A stretch of 64,000 bases of DNA from Gallaecimonas kandeliae (GCF_030450055.1 NZ_CP118480.1:1267415-1331414); one strand, 5' to 3'; positions 46,901 through 55,114 are shown, counted from the stretch's first letter. Numbers and translations: made by a program. Notes: a model not told the origin generated them from the letters alone.

Positions 46901-47629
46901 TCAGTGCAAAAGTCCCATGGGCGCCTGGCGCGGTTTACCCATGACTTCGCTGAGCATTTCCAGGCGTTGGGCGGTGAGCAGGGGATTGCTGAAGCGTTGG
47001 ATGAAGGTCAGCAGGCGCTGGCAGACATAGTCCTGGTCCAGCACCGACATCTCCACCAGCATGTCCTGCAGTATGGCGGTGGCACCGAGGGAGGGTTGCA
47101 TCAGATCGGTGTTGTCGGCCACGTACTGGGCCGCAAACTCGATGGCGCCTGACTGCAAGGTGTCCATCAGGCAGACAAAGGAGTCGCCGTCGTGCTGGTG
47201 CAGTTCGGGTACCGAATCGGCCAGGCTTATCAGGGCATCCAGCAGCTCACGGGCCTCGTCGGGCACGAACTCGCGCATCTCCTCGGCCTTGGGGTGATGG
47301 CGGTCGAAGCCTTCGGGCAGGGCCCTGGTCAGGGCTGTGGTCATTTCCGCTTCTGTGATGAGGGCTGCCACGTCCAGCTGTTGTACGTCGGGCAGCTGGG
47401 AGAAGCCGGGCATCTCGGCGGCCAGGCGCACCGCCGCCGCCACTTCCAGGCAGTAGACGAAGCAGGCCAGCCAGCTGCCGGGCTCGGTGGTGGTCAGGGT
47501 TTCCCAGTCACGATGCACCAGAAAGCTGCTGGCGAATTGCCCAGCCTCTGTCTCGTGGTTGTCTTGCCAAGCCTCCAGGCCATCCTGGTAGCGGGCAATC
47601 AACTGATCTGTGAGTTCCTGAAGTTCCAC
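46901..47629 (-). CDS. Hypothetical cytoplasmic protein
   Basis: 242 aa, acidic, helical, no signal or membrane segment. Starts with GTG (MELQELTDQLIARYQDGLEA). Has conserved-looking Trp/Asp patches (DWETLTTTEPGSWLACFVY) but no motif I know. It lies directly downstream of the tRNA-Tyr terminator, on the same strand. Confidence 0.7.
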   Translation of the reverse strand: MELQELTDQLIARYQDGLEAWQDNHETEAGQFASSFLVHRDWETLTTTEPGSWLACFVYCLEVAAAVRLAAEMPGFSQLPDVQQLDVAALITEAEMTTALTRALPEGFDRHHPKAEEMREFVPDEARELLDALISLADSVPELHQHDGDSFVCLMDTLQSGAIEFAAQYVADNTDLMQPSLGATAILQDMLVEMSVLDQDYVCQRLLTFIQRFSNPLLTAQRLEMLSEVMGKPRQAPMGLLH

Positions 47630-47671
47630 CTGATGGCAGCCTCATCTACAAAAGGGCGGGCAGTATAACCC

Positions 47672-47698
47672 AAAAAAAAAGCCGCCTGAAAGGCGGCA
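47672..47698 (-). terminator. Terminator of the tRNA-Tyr unit
   Basis: GCCGCC/GGCGGC hairpin with a 4-5-nt loop, then nine T on the minus strand, directly behind the second tRNA gene. Confidence 0.88.
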
Positions 47699-47702
47699 TA
47701 TA

Positions 47703-47787
47703 TGGTGGTGGGGGAAGGATTCGAACCTTCGAAGGCTGAGCCGTCAGATTTACAGTCTGATCCCTTTGGCCACTCGGGAACCCCACC
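47703..47787 (-). tRNA. tRNA-Tyr (GUA), copy 2
   Basis: 85 nt with CCA encoded. Anticodon GTA (complement at 47751-47753), class II variable arm, T-loop GGTTCGAATCC. Identical to copy 1, 49 nt away. Confidence 0.97.
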
Positions 47788-47836
47788 GGAGTTCGGTCTA
47801 TAGAAAGCCGCCGCTGGCCACTTTCGTTGTAAAGGA

Positions 47837-47921
47837 TGGTGGTGGGGGAAGGATTCGAACCTTCGAAGGCTGAGCCGTCAGATTTACAGTCTGATCCCTT
47901 TGGCCACTCGGGAACCCCACC
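47837..47921 (-). tRNA. tRNA-Tyr (GUA), copy 1
   Basis: 85 nt including CCA, anticodon GTA (47885-47887). Identical in all 85 positions to copy 2. First in the transcript, behind a strong promoter. Confidence 0.97.
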
Positions 47922-47935
47922 CCGATGCGGCCGCC

Positions 47936-47963
47936 ATAGTACCAAAATCCGATCCGATGTAAA
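47936..47963 (-). promoter_or_regulatory. Promoter of the tRNA-Tyr pair
   Basis: Minus strand: TTTACA (47958-47963), 16-nt spacer, TACTAT (47936-47941), followed by a GC-rich discriminator (GGCGGCCGC), the layout of stringently controlled stable-RNA promoters. Confidence 0.7.
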
Positions 47964-48034
47964 GGGCGAAATTTGCTAAAAATCTGCCTTAAGCGGCCGA
48001 TACAGGGGTTAACCAAGTTAAACGATGATTTTCT

Positions 48035-48517
48035 GTGCAAATCAACGGCCTTGCCTTCCAAGACGAACTGCAACTGGCGCCCAAGCTGGCGTCGGCGGTG
48101 GCGTCTGGCCAGCGTTCGGACTTCGCCCTGCTGTTGGCGATGCTGGGCAACGATTTGCTGGAAAAGCCGGGCCTGGCCAGCCCAGAGCTGGGCGAGGGCC
48201 TGGCGGCGCAGCCTTTCGAGCTGCCGCCCAAACGGCCCCTGGGGGCCGATGAGCGCACCCCGGCCCGCTCCCAGGCCCTGAGTGACCTCTTCCACAAAGA
48301 AGGCATGGTGGCGGCGCGGCTCTTCGACTGCCTTGATCCCGAGCCGCAGTTGGACCGGCGGGACGACAAGGCCTACCTGCCGGAAGCCTTGCTTGACGAT
48401 CTGGATCCCAAGGCCGCCTGGCAGGCCAAGGGCCAGGCCCTGCCTTCTCGGCCCGGCCTCACCGCCAACGCCGATCTCGGCGAGGTGCTGAGCCGGCTGC
48501 GCCAGGCCGTCGCCTGA
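48035..48517 (+). CDS. VC2046/SO_2500-like protein of unknown function
   Basis: 160 aa, GTG start. The N-terminal pattern ELQLAPKLASAVASGQRSDFALLLAMLGNDL resembles a small family of Vibrio/Shewanella hypothetical proteins, with an internal conserved ADERTPARSQAL-type Arg/Asn block. No enzyme motif, signal or membrane helix. Family recall is from memory and uncertain. Confidence 0.65.
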   Translation: MQINGLAFQDELQLAPKLASAVASGQRSDFALLLAMLGNDLLEKPGLASPELGEGLAAQPFELPPKRPLGADERTPARSQALSDLFHKEGMVAARLFDCLDPEPQLDRRDDKAYLPEALLDDLDPKAAWQAKGQALPSRPGLTANADLGEVLSRLRQAVA

Positions 48518-48605
48518 GCTGGCCCGCCACTTCTTTGCAAAGTTATGAGGGAGCCCACAGCCCGGCTATGGACTTGCCTCCACCCCCTCATTACACTGGC
48601 GCCGC

Positions 48606-48623
48606 CTTGACGTTAACGGAAAG
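48606..48623 (+). promoter_or_regulatory. Weak LiuR-like palindrome at the VC1184-type gene
   Basis: CTTGACGT-TA-ACGGAAAG, 6 of 8 arm pairs. It overlaps the ribosome site (GGAAAG) and ends 6 nt before the GTG start. Could be chance; if bound it would block initiation. Confidence 0.3.
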
Positions 48624-48629
48624 CCAGTT

Positions 48630-49862
48630 GTGAATATTCAAGCCCTGCGTGACCAGTTTCCTGCCCTGAACCAAGATCTCAACGGTGCCAAGCCGGTCTT
48701 CCTGGACGGCCCCGGCGGCGCCCAGGTGCCCCAGTCGGTGCTGAATGCCATGACCGGCTACCTCGGCCGTTACAACGCCAACCTGGGGGGCGCCTACTTC
48801 TCTTCCCAGAAGACCATGGAGGTGATGGCCCAGGCCCGCGAGGCGGCCAAGGATCTGCTGAACGCCCGCCGCCCCGAGGAGATCGTCTTCGGCCCCAACA
48901 TGACCACCCTGACCTTCGCCTTCTCCCGCGCCATCAGCCGCGACTGGCAGGCCGGCAACGAGGTGATAGTGACGGCCCTGGATCACTACTCCAACGTTTC
49001 CTCCTGGATGGAAGCGGCGGCCGACAAGGGCGTCACAGTGCACCAGGTGCCGGTCAGGGAAGCAGACTGCACCCTGGACTACGACGCCCTCTTCGCCAAG
49101 CTGGGCCCCAAGACCCGGCTGGTGGCCCTGAGCCATGCCTCCAACACCACCGGCTCCATCGTCGACGTCAAGCGCGTGGTGGAAGCGGCCCACAAGGTGG
49201 GTGCCCTGGTCTGGGTGGACGCCGTCCACTACACCCCCCACGAGCTGGTGGATGTCCAGGCCCTGGGCTGCGACTTCCTGGCCTGCAGCGCCTACAAGTT
49301 CTTCGGCCCGCATCTGGGCATGATCTGCGGCCGCTATGCGCTGCTGGGCAGCCTGCGCCCCTACAAGGTGGAGCCGGCCACCAACCTGGTTCCCGGCAAA
49401 TTCGAGACCGGCACCCAGAGCTTCGAGGCCCTGGCCGGTTTCATCGAGGCCGTCAACTACCTGGCCTCCCTGGCGGGCCTGCCTGGCGACAAGCCGCGCC
49501 GCGAGCGGCTGGTGGCCAGCTACCAGGCCAGCAAGCAGCACGAGATGATGCTTAGCCAGTATTTCCTGGAGCGCGCCGCCGCCATACCGGCCATGAAGAT
49601 CCGTGGCATCACCGACCAGGGCCGCCTGGCCGAGCGCACCCCCACCTTCGCCTTCACCCTGGACGGGGTGGCCAACAGGGCCGTCAGCGAGGCCATGGGG
49701 CAGGCCGGCATCTGCCTTGGCGACGGCAACTTCTACGCCCTGGGCCTGGTACGCCAGTTGGGCCTGGAAGAGAGCGGCATAGTGCGGGTGGGCTGCATGC
49801 ACTACAACAGCACCGACGAGCTGGACCGCTTCTTTGATGTGCTGCAAAGCCTGGTGAAGTAA
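48630..49862 (+). CDS. Cysteine-desulfurase-like PLP enzyme, VC1184 family
   Basis: 410 aa class V aminotransferase fold. PLP lysine K223 in SAYKFFGPHLG, Asp197 and His200 in VDAVHYTPHE, phosphate-binding FGPNMTTL near 88. The Cys loop expected for a true desulfurase is not evident, so the reaction may be a related lyase or transaminase. GTG start with GGAAAG. Followed by a terminator and then pdxH, which makes its cofactor. Confidence 0.85.
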   Translation: MNIQALRDQFPALNQDLNGAKPVFLDGPGGAQVPQSVLNAMTGYLGRYNANLGGAYFSSQKTMEVMAQAREAAKDLLNARRPEEIVFGPNMTTLTFAFSRAISRDWQAGNEVIVTALDHYSNVSSWMEAAADKGVTVHQVPVREADCTLDYDALFAKLGPKTRLVALSHASNTTGSIVDVKRVVEAAHKVGALVWVDAVHYTPHELVDVQALGCDFLACSAYKFFGPHLGMICGRYALLGSLRPYKVEPATNLVPGKFETGTQSFEALAGFIEAVNYLASLAGLPGDKPRRERLVASYQASKQHEMMLSQYFLERAAAIPAMKIRGITDQGRLAERTPTFAFTLDGVANRAVSEAMGQAGICLGDGNFYALGLVRQLGLEESGIVRVGCMHYNSTDELDRFFDVLQSLVK

Positions 49863-49865
49863 GAT

Positions 49866-49891
49866 AAGGCAGTCTGATGACTGCCTTTTTT
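49866..49891 (+). terminator. Terminator between the PLP enzyme gene and pdxH
   Basis: AAGGCAGTC-TGAT-GACTGCCTT plus a T run, 3 nt past the stop. Confidence 0.85.
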
Positions 49892-49903
49892 ATTGGAGCC
49901 GGA

Positions 49904-50539
49904 ATGAGCATCGACGCCATGCGGCGGGTTTTCCGCCATGCCCCCCTGACCCAATTGGATGCCGATCCGCTGCACCAGTTCGACCAGTGGTTTCGCGAAG
50001 CCCGTGACGCCAGCCCGGTGGACTGGCTGGAAGTGAACGCCATGACCCTCTCTACCCTGGGCCTGGACGGGTTCCCCAAGGCCAGGATAGTGCTGCTCAA
50101 GGGCCTGGACGAACGCGGCTTCCAGTTCTTCACCAATTACGACTCCGACAAGGGCAAGGAGCTGGCGGCCAACCCCAACGCCAGCCTCAACTTCTACTGG
50201 CCGCACCTGGCCCGCCAGGTGCGGGTCGAAGGCCGGGTTGAGAAGGTCAGTCGCGAGGAGTCCGAGGCCTACTTCGCCTCCCGCCCACGGGGCTCCCAAC
50301 TGGGGGCCTGGGCCTCGGCCCAGTCCGAGGCCATCGACACCCCGGCGGTGCTGGACGGCCAGTTGGAGGCCGCCGAGGCTCGCTTCCCCGGCACTGTGCC
50401 CTGTCCGCCCCATTGGGGAGGCTACCTGCTGGTGCCACAGCGCATCGAGTTCTGGGCCGGGCGGGAGAACCGCCTGCACCACAGGGTCCGCTACGAACGA
50501 GCGGAGAAAGGTTGGCAGCACCAGTGGCTGTCTCCCTGA
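49904..50539 (+). CDS. pdxH: Pyridoxine/pyridoxamine 5'-phosphate oxidase
   Basis: 211 aa FMN oxidase forming PLP. ARIVLLKGLDERGFQFFTNY (FMN-binding), RQVRVEGRVEKVS, and the C-terminal EFWAGRENRLHHRVRY signature. ATG 49904 with GGAG gives MSIDAMRRVF, the family start; an in-frame earlier ATG falls inside the terminator. Confidence 0.95.
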   Translation: MSIDAMRRVFRHAPLTQLDADPLHQFDQWFREARDASPVDWLEVNAMTLSTLGLDGFPKARIVLLKGLDERGFQFFTNYDSDKGKELAANPNASLNFYWPHLARQVRVEGRVEKVSREESEAYFASRPRGSQLGAWASAQSEAIDTPAVLDGQLEAAEARFPGTVPCPPHWGGYLLVPQRIEFWAGRENRLHHRVRYERAEKGWQHQWLSP

Positions 50540-50542
50540 AGC

Positions 50543-50567
50543 AAAAGGCGCCTTGGGCGCCTTTTTT
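50543..50567 (+). terminator. pdxH: Terminator after pdxH
   Basis: AAAAGGCGCC-TTG-GGCGCCTTTT, 10-bp arms and T run, 3 nt past the stop. Confidence 0.88.
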
Positions 50568-50588
50568 CATGGCCGGCGTTCACGAAGT

Positions 50589-50620
50589 GGACATTTAGAC
50601 GTTTAGACGTTTAAATATCT
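50589..50620 (+). promoter_or_regulatory. metA: Four tandem Met boxes (MetJ operator) before metA
   Basis: Four adjacent 8-mers GGACATTT, AGACGTTT, AGACGTTT, AAATATCT against the MetJ consensus AGACGTCT; the two central ones match 7 of 8. Ends 23 nt before the metA start. Predicts repression by MetJ with S-adenosylmethionine. Confidence 0.85.
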
Positions 50621-50643
50621 GTGACCAGCAGCCGGAGCCTTCC

Positions 50644-51591
50644 ATGCCCATCCGTATTCCCGACGCCCTGCCCGCCGCCCAGGTGCTGCAGGGCGAAAAC
50701 ATCTTCGTGATGACCGAGACCCGCGCCATCCACCAGGACATCCGGCCCATGGAGGTGCTGCTGCTGAACCTGATGCCGAAGAAGATAGACACCGAGAACC
50801 AGATCCTGCGGCTGCTGGCCAACACGCCGCTGCAGGTCAACATCAGGCTGCTGCGCATCGATGCCAGGGGATCCCGCAATACCCCCCAGTCGCACCTGGA
50901 GCGCTTCTACTGCGACTTCGAGGACATCCGCGGCCAGAACTTCGACGGCCTCATCATCACGGGGGCGCCCCTGGGCCAGGTGCCTTTCGAGGAGGTGCAC
51001 TACTGGGACGCCATCCGCACCATCATCGACTGGTCCCGTGAGCACGTGACCTCGACCCTCTTCCTGTGCTGGGCGGCCCAGGCGGCCCTCAAGCATCTTT
51101 ACGGCCTGGAGAAAAAAACCTTGGCGACCAAGCTGTCCGGCGTCTTCGAGCACAGGACCCTGGCCAAGGCCAATCCCCTGGTGCGCGGCTTCGACGACCA
51201 CTTCCTGGCGCCCCTGTCCCGCTTTGCCGATTTCGACAGGGCCCTTATCGAGGCGCAGACCGACCTGCAGGTGCTGGCGGACCATCCCCAGGCCGGGGTT
51301 TATCTCGCCGCCACCAGCGATCTTCGCCAGATCTACGTGACAGGCCACCCCGAGTACGATGCAGGCACCCTGGATCAGGAATATCAGCGGGATCTGGCCG
51401 CCGGCCTGGCCCCCGAATTGCCTTGCAACTACTACCCGGGCGACGATCCGGCCCAGCCACCCCGGGCCCGCTGGCGCAGCCACGCCAGCCTCCTCTACAG
51501 CAACTGGCTCAACTACTGCGTCTACCAGTTGACCCCTTACGATCTGCGGGAAATGCTGCCCAAGGAGACGGAAGTCCGGGCTGCCAGCTAA
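50644..51591 (+). CDS. metA: Homoserine O-succinyltransferase
   Basis: 315 aa, first committed step of methionine synthesis. Catalytic Cys142 ([10 protein letters not shown]), His235 and Glu237 (VTGHPEYDA), at the same numbers as in E. coli. Gly111 (TGAPLGQV) is associated with succinyl-CoA use, while Glu there marks acetyl-CoA enzymes. Preceded by Met boxes and followed by its own terminator. Confidence 0.97.
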   Translation: MPIRIPDALPAAQVLQGENIFVMTETRAIHQDIRPMEVLLLNLMPKKIDTENQILRLLANTPLQVNIRLLRIDARGSRNTPQSHLERFYCDFEDIRGQNFDGLIITGAPLGQVPFEEVHYWDAIRTIIDWSREHVTSTLFLCWAAQAALKHLYGLEKKTLATKLSGVFEHRTLAKANPLVRGFDDHFLAPLSRFADFDRALIEAQTDLQVLADHPQAGVYLAATSDLRQIYVTGHPEYDAGTLDQEYQRDLAAGLAPELPCNYYPGDDPAQPPRARWRSHASLLYSNWLNYCVYQLTPYDLREMLPKETEVRAAS

Positions 51592-51594
51592 AAG

Positions 51595-51623
51595 AAAAAG
51601 GCCGCATCAAGCGGCCTTTTTTT
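51595..51623 (+). terminator. Bidirectional terminator between metA and atoE-like gene
   Basis: AAAAAGGCCGC/GCGGCCTTTTT with a 5-nt loop, between convergent genes, 3 nt past the metA stop and 13 nt past the other. Confidence 0.88.
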
Positions 51624-51636
51624 CAGCGATGCCCGG

Positions 51637-52920
51637 TCAGAAGAAACTCAGCCCCAGGGCGATGATGACGCCGCTCACCAGCAGCTGGATCAGGCAATAA
51701 CCCATGATGTCGCGGGCGCCGAGGCCGGCGATGGCCAGCACCGGCAGGGCCCAGAAGGGCTGCAGCAGGTTGGTCCAGGCATCGCCCCAGGCCACGGCCA
51801 TGGCCACCTTGGCCACGTCCACGTTGAGTGCCGCCGCCGCCGGCAGCATGACGGGGGCCTGCACCGCCCACTGGCCGCCGCCTGAGGGTACGAAGAGGTT
51901 GATGATGCCGCCTGACAGGAAGGTCCAGAGCGGCAGGCTCTGCTGATCCGAGATATGGACGAAGAACTGGGCCAGATCCGTGGCCAGCCCTGAGCTTTGC
52001 ATCAGCGCCATGATGCCGGCGTAGAAGGGGAACTGGATGAGGATGCCGCCGGCCGTGGAAACCGCCTGGGGCAGGGCGCCGAGGAAGCGGGCGGCAGTGC
52101 CGAACAGCAGCAGGGCCAGGGTCAGGAAGCAGAGGTTCAGCACGTTGAGGTTGAGGCCGCCGCCGCCAAAGAAATAGGGCAGCAGCCAGGCCAGCATCAG
52201 GGCCGCCGTCAGCAAGGTGGGCCAGCGGCTGTTGAGGCCTGGGCCGTAGCCGGCGGTCAGCTGAGAATCGTCCTGGCTCTCCACCTTGGCGAGCTTGGTG
52301 TTCTTGTCCAGCATCAGCATGTTGAGCAGCGGCATCACTATCACCAGGGCCAACACGATCAAGAGGTTGTAGCCGGCGAAGATGGTCTGGCTGGTGGGAA
52401 TGAGGCCAATGGCCTTTTCCTCGAAATGGCCGGGGGTGTTGATGGTCAGGGGGATGGAGCCGGACAGGCCGGCGTGCCAGATGAGAAAGCCCGAGTAGGC
52501 CGAGGCCACCAGCAGCTTGTAGTCCACGGCCATCTCGCGGGCTATGGCGCGGGCGAAGAAGGCGCCCACCACCAGGCCGAAGCCCCAGTTGAGCCAGGAA
52601 GCCAGCAGGGCCACCAGGGTCACGGCGACGATGGCGCTCTTGGGGCCGGGCAGCATCCGGGCCAGGGCGCCGAGGCCCTTCCTGACCGGCGGCGTCGAGG
52701 CCACCAGGTGGCCGAGCACCAGGATCAGCGCCATCTGCATGGCGAAGGTCAAGAGGTTCCAAAAGCCCTTGCCCCAGGTGTTGACGGCGGCCATCGGCGC
52801 CATGCCTTCGACGCCGATGGCCAGGCCCAGCACCAGCAGGGTGAGCAGCATCACCAGCACGAAGGGGTCGGGAAGGTAACGTTCAACCAGGCGCACGGCG
52901 CCTTTGACTAGCCAGCCCAT
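51637..52920 (-). CDS. Short-chain fatty acid transporter, AtoE family
   Basis: 427 aa, about 12 helices. NWGFGLVVGAFFARAIARE (~112-130), FLIWHAGLSGSIPL, FVPSGGGQWAVQAPVM (~345) and GDAWTNLLQPFWALP are the AtoE/SCFA-transporter blocks. AGGAA before the ATG. Proposed to take up acetoacetate or butyrate; no atoDAB enzymes are next to it, so the pathway link is inference. Confidence 0.9.
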   Translation of the reverse strand: MGWLVKGAVRLVERYLPDPFVLVMLLTLLVLGLAIGVEGMAPMAAVNTWGKGFWNLLTFAMQMALILVLGHLVASTPPVRKGLGALARMLPGPKSAIVAVTLVALLASWLNWGFGLVVGAFFARAIAREMAVDYKLLVASAYSGFLIWHAGLSGSIPLTINTPGHFEEKAIGLIPTSQTIFAGYNLLIVLALVIVMPLLNMLMLDKNTKLAKVESQDDSQLTAGYGPGLNSRWPTLLTAALMLAWLLPYFFGGGGLNLNVLNLCFLTLALLLFGTAARFLGALPQAVSTAGGILIQFPFYAGIMALMQSSGLATDLAQFFVHISDQQSLPLWTFLSGGIINLFVPSGGGQWAVQAPVMLPAAAALNVDVAKVAMAVAWGDAWTNLLQPFWALPVLAIAGLGARDIMGYCLIQLLVSGVIIALGLSFF

Positions 52921-52972
52921 AGCGGTTCCTATCTTGTTGTTTTAAGAAGGGTCTGGCTACAAGGTTAACCCA

Positions 52973-53413
52973 TTATGGGCGGCAGCACGCCTTATACTTT
53001 CGGCTAGAGCCACAGGGGCAGGGGGCGTTGCGATCGGGCTGGGGGTAGGTGCCGGAATGGAATAACCAGCGGCCCTCGATCTTGAGGAAGAGGCTCTTTT
53101 CCAGGTGGAAGACAACCTTGTCGCCGTCCTGGTAGCGGGCCACGAAGGTGACCTGGCTCTCTTTGGCACCGGCTTTGTGTTCCAGCACCTTGAGATCCAT
53201 CCAGGGCAGGGCGATGAAGGGGTGGATGTCGGCCAGCTCAGGCCTGGTATCCGGGTGCCAGCTGTCCAGGATGAAGGCCGGCAGAGCCTTGACGTGGGCG
53301 CAGTAGCGCGCCCGCATCAGGGCTTCGGCGCTCTCGGCCAGTGCGCCCTGGTGCAGGGCGCCGCAGCAGCCTTCATAGGTAAGGCCGGAGCCGCAGGGGC
53401 AATCAGGCCGCAT
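52973..53413 (-). CDS. ychJ: YchJ-family SEC-C zinc-motif protein
   Basis: 146 aa. SEC-C motifs at both ends: CPCGSGLTYEGCC (6-18) and CPCGSSRKYKACC (~132-144), around an NTF2-like middle (LMRARYCAHVKALPAFILDS, WLFHSGTY). Function unknown. It overlaps the end of the dioxygenase gene by 11 nt, so both are probably on one transcript. Confidence 0.9.
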   Translation of the reverse strand: MRPDCPCGSGLTYEGCCGALHQGALAESAEALMRARYCAHVKALPAFILDSWHPDTRPELADIHPFIALPWMDLKVLEHKAGAKESQVTFVARYQDGDKVVFHLEKSLFLKIEGRWLFHSGTYPQPDRNAPCPCGSSRKYKACCRP

Positions 53414-54056
53414 GGGCGGTCAGCACCACCACGTCCCAGTAGCCGAGCTGTTGGCCTTCAAGGGGAATGACGGGGGCGGCGTTGTGGAAGTAGCGGGCGT
53501 CGTTGAGCACCACATATTGGCCGTCGGCAAAGCGTTCGCAGAAGAAGGGCGCGGCGTCCTTGGCTTCGTAGAGCATCAGCTCGCCGCCTTCGACGCTGCC
53601 GGTGCCCAGCACATAGACGCCGAGGAAATCGAAGCCATCCTGATGCACGCCCTCGGGGGCCGGCGGGGTGGCATTGCGGGATTCGGTCTTGATGCGGATC
53701 TGGTGAATTTCGATCACCGCCTCGTCGCTCAGGCCGCATTCCTGCTGGAAACCCTCAAGCATGGCCACCATGGCCTCGCCGTGCAGGGTGGCGTCGGGGA
53801 TTTCTTCGTAGCGGCGCTCCACATCCCCCAGGTACTGGTTGATGTCGCTGGACTGCATGAAGCTCTTGGTGGGCAGGCGCTGGACCTGGCCCGCTACCAG
53901 CTTGACGTTGGAATAGCAGCGGTAACGGAAATCCCCCTGGATATAGGGATCCTTGGGCAGGGCATTGAAACTGTCCTGGATGCCGGCAACGGCGGCGGCG
54001 CTCAGCTGACCTTGGACCAGGGTGAAGTCGGATGCGGGGCTCAGGGTAGGACTCAT
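53403..54056 (-). CDS. 2OG-Fe(II) dioxygenase, PF10014 family (free amino acid hydroxylase candidate)
   Basis: 217 aa. Iron facial triad His138-x-Asp140 (GVHQDGFDFLG) and His191 (DARYFHNAAPV); the RYRCYSNVKLV strand, EIHQIRIKT and GGELMLYE match the layout of L-isoleucine 4-hydroxylase and its relatives. These hydroxylate free aliphatic L-amino acids, which is known for the family; substrate here is unproven. ATG 54054-54056 with GGAGAAG. A consensus promoter lies upstream and, beyond it, a LiuR-like palindrome. Confidence 0.82.
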   Translation of the reverse strand: MSPTLSPASDFTLVQGQLSAAAVAGIQDSFNALPKDPYIQGDFRYRCYSNVKLVAGQVQRLPTKSFMQSSDINQYLGDVERRYEEIPDATLHGEAMVAMLEGFQQECGLSDEAVIEIHQIRIKTESRNATPPAPEGVHQDGFDFLGVYVLGTGSVEGGELMLYEAKDAAPFFCERFADGQYVVLNDARYFHNAAPVIPLEGQQLGYWDVVVLTAHAA

Positions 54057-54093
54057 TACTTCTCCATCACTGCTGTCGTGCAACAGGGGCGGC

Positions 54094-54122
54094 ATTATAG
54101 CGGCGGCTTGTGGCACTGTCAT
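54094..54122 (-). promoter_or_regulatory. Sigma-70 promoter of the dioxygenase gene
   Basis: Minus strand: ATGACA (54117-54122), 17-nt spacer, perfect TATAAT (54094-54099). Leader of about 30 nt. Confidence 0.75.
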
Positions 54123-54131
54123 GACATGAAC

Positions 54132-54149
54132 TGTGACGTTAACGTCAAC
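54132..54149. promoter_or_regulatory. LiuR-like operator between the dioxygenase and marC-type genes
   Basis: TGTGACGT-TA-ACGTCAAC with the perfect 14-nt core TGACGTTAACGTCA (54134-54147), and a further half-site TTGACGTA at 54151-54158. It starts 9 nt upstream of the dioxygenase -35, and the half-site could itself be the -35 (TTGACG, 20-nt spacer, TCTAAT) of the marC-type gene. Confidence 0.5.
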
Positions 54150-54267
54150 TTTGACGTACAGGGAAAAATCAAAAATTCTAATGCGAGCGTGCGCAAAATA
54201 ACTCGTTAGTCCAAGCCCTTGCCGGCCAGTAGACTTGCTCCACCTTGAAACAGCCGGAGCCCTGACG

Positions 54268-54900
54268 GTGGACTACGCCATCTATACCCAGTTTTTCGTG
54301 GCCATGCTGGCCATCGTCAACCCCTTTGGGCTCTTGCCGATCTTCATCGGCCTCACTTCCGATCAGAGCCAGCAGGAGCGGCGCCGCACTGCGCTGATGG
54401 CCAGCTTTGCCTCGGCCGTGATCCTCTGGGTGGTGTTGTTGCTGGGGGAAAGCCTGCTGCACTTCTTCTCCATCTCAGTCTCCTCCTTCCAGGTGGCCGG
54501 CGGCGTGCTGCTGAGCTTCACGGCTCTCTCCATGCTCCAGGGCAAACTGGGGGAGACGAGGCGCACCACAGAAGAAGGCCGGGAAGCGGCCGGCATGGAC
54601 TCCGTCATCCTGGTGCCCCTGGCGCTGCCGCTTATCGCAGGCCCTGCCGCCATCACCACCGTCATCGTCTTTACCCAGGCCCACCACAGTCTGGTGGACA
54701 AGGGCGCCCTCGGTATCGCCATCGCCTTGCTGGCCTTGGTGACCTGGGCCGTATTCCTCTGCGCCCCTGTGCTGGCGCGCTGGCTGGGCACCACCGGCAT
54801 CAACCTCATCACCAGGGTCATGGGCCTCATCATGATGGCGCTGGCGGTGGAATTCATGGCAAAGGGGGTCAAGGGGCTCTTCCCCGTGCTCTGTGGTTAA
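54268..54900 (+). CDS. MarC/NAAT-family membrane protein
   Basis: 210 aa, six helices. VAMLAIVNPFGLLPIFIGLT (~13-32) and VPLALPLIAGPAAITTVIVF (~115-134) are the two repeated signature halves of the MarC family. Members include SnatA-type neutral amino acid carriers; E. coli MarC has no drug role. GTG start with GGAG 8 nt upstream. Divergent from the dioxygenase gene with the palindrome between them. Confidence 0.88.
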   Translation: MDYAIYTQFFVAMLAIVNPFGLLPIFIGLTSDQSQQERRRTALMASFASAVILWVVLLLGESLLHFFSISVSSFQVAGGVLLSFTALSMLQGKLGETRRTTEEGREAAGMDSVILVPLALPLIAGPAAITTVIVFTQAHHSLVDKGALGIAIALLALVTWAVFLCAPVLARWLGTTGINLITRVMGLIMMALAVEFMAKGVKGLFPVLCG

Positions 54901-54958
54901 GGGGGGATTTGGGTCAGTCTGCCAGGCTTTGGTTTGCCCAAGCTTCTGGAGAAGAAAG

Positions 54959-55114
54959 ATGAAAACCCGCTTGCTGCTGGCGCTGGTCGGCCTGTCCCTG
55001 CTGTCCGGCTGCACCATCCGTGGCCCCGAAGTCCGGGTCAAGGCACCTGAGGTGGTGATAGGCGATCAAGGCCATCATTGCCCGCCCGGCCAGGCCAAGA
55101 AAGGTCGTTGCTGA
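54959..55114 (+). CDS. 51-aa lipoprotein
   Basis: MKTRLLLALVGLSLLSGC: signal peptide with lipobox LSGC, then a short mature tail with an RVKAPEVVIGDQG stretch and a second Cys pair (HHCPPGQAKKGRC). GGAG before the ATG. Similar tiny lipoproteins occur beside many genes; function unknown. Confidence 0.7.
   Translation: MKTRLLLALVGLSLLSGCTIRGPEVRVKAPEVVIGDQGHHCPPGQAKKGRC

Noticed and set aside
47703-47921. Two identical 85-nt repeats with a 49-nt spacer as a CRISPR-like array
   Set aside because: Both repeats are complete tRNA-Tyr genes.
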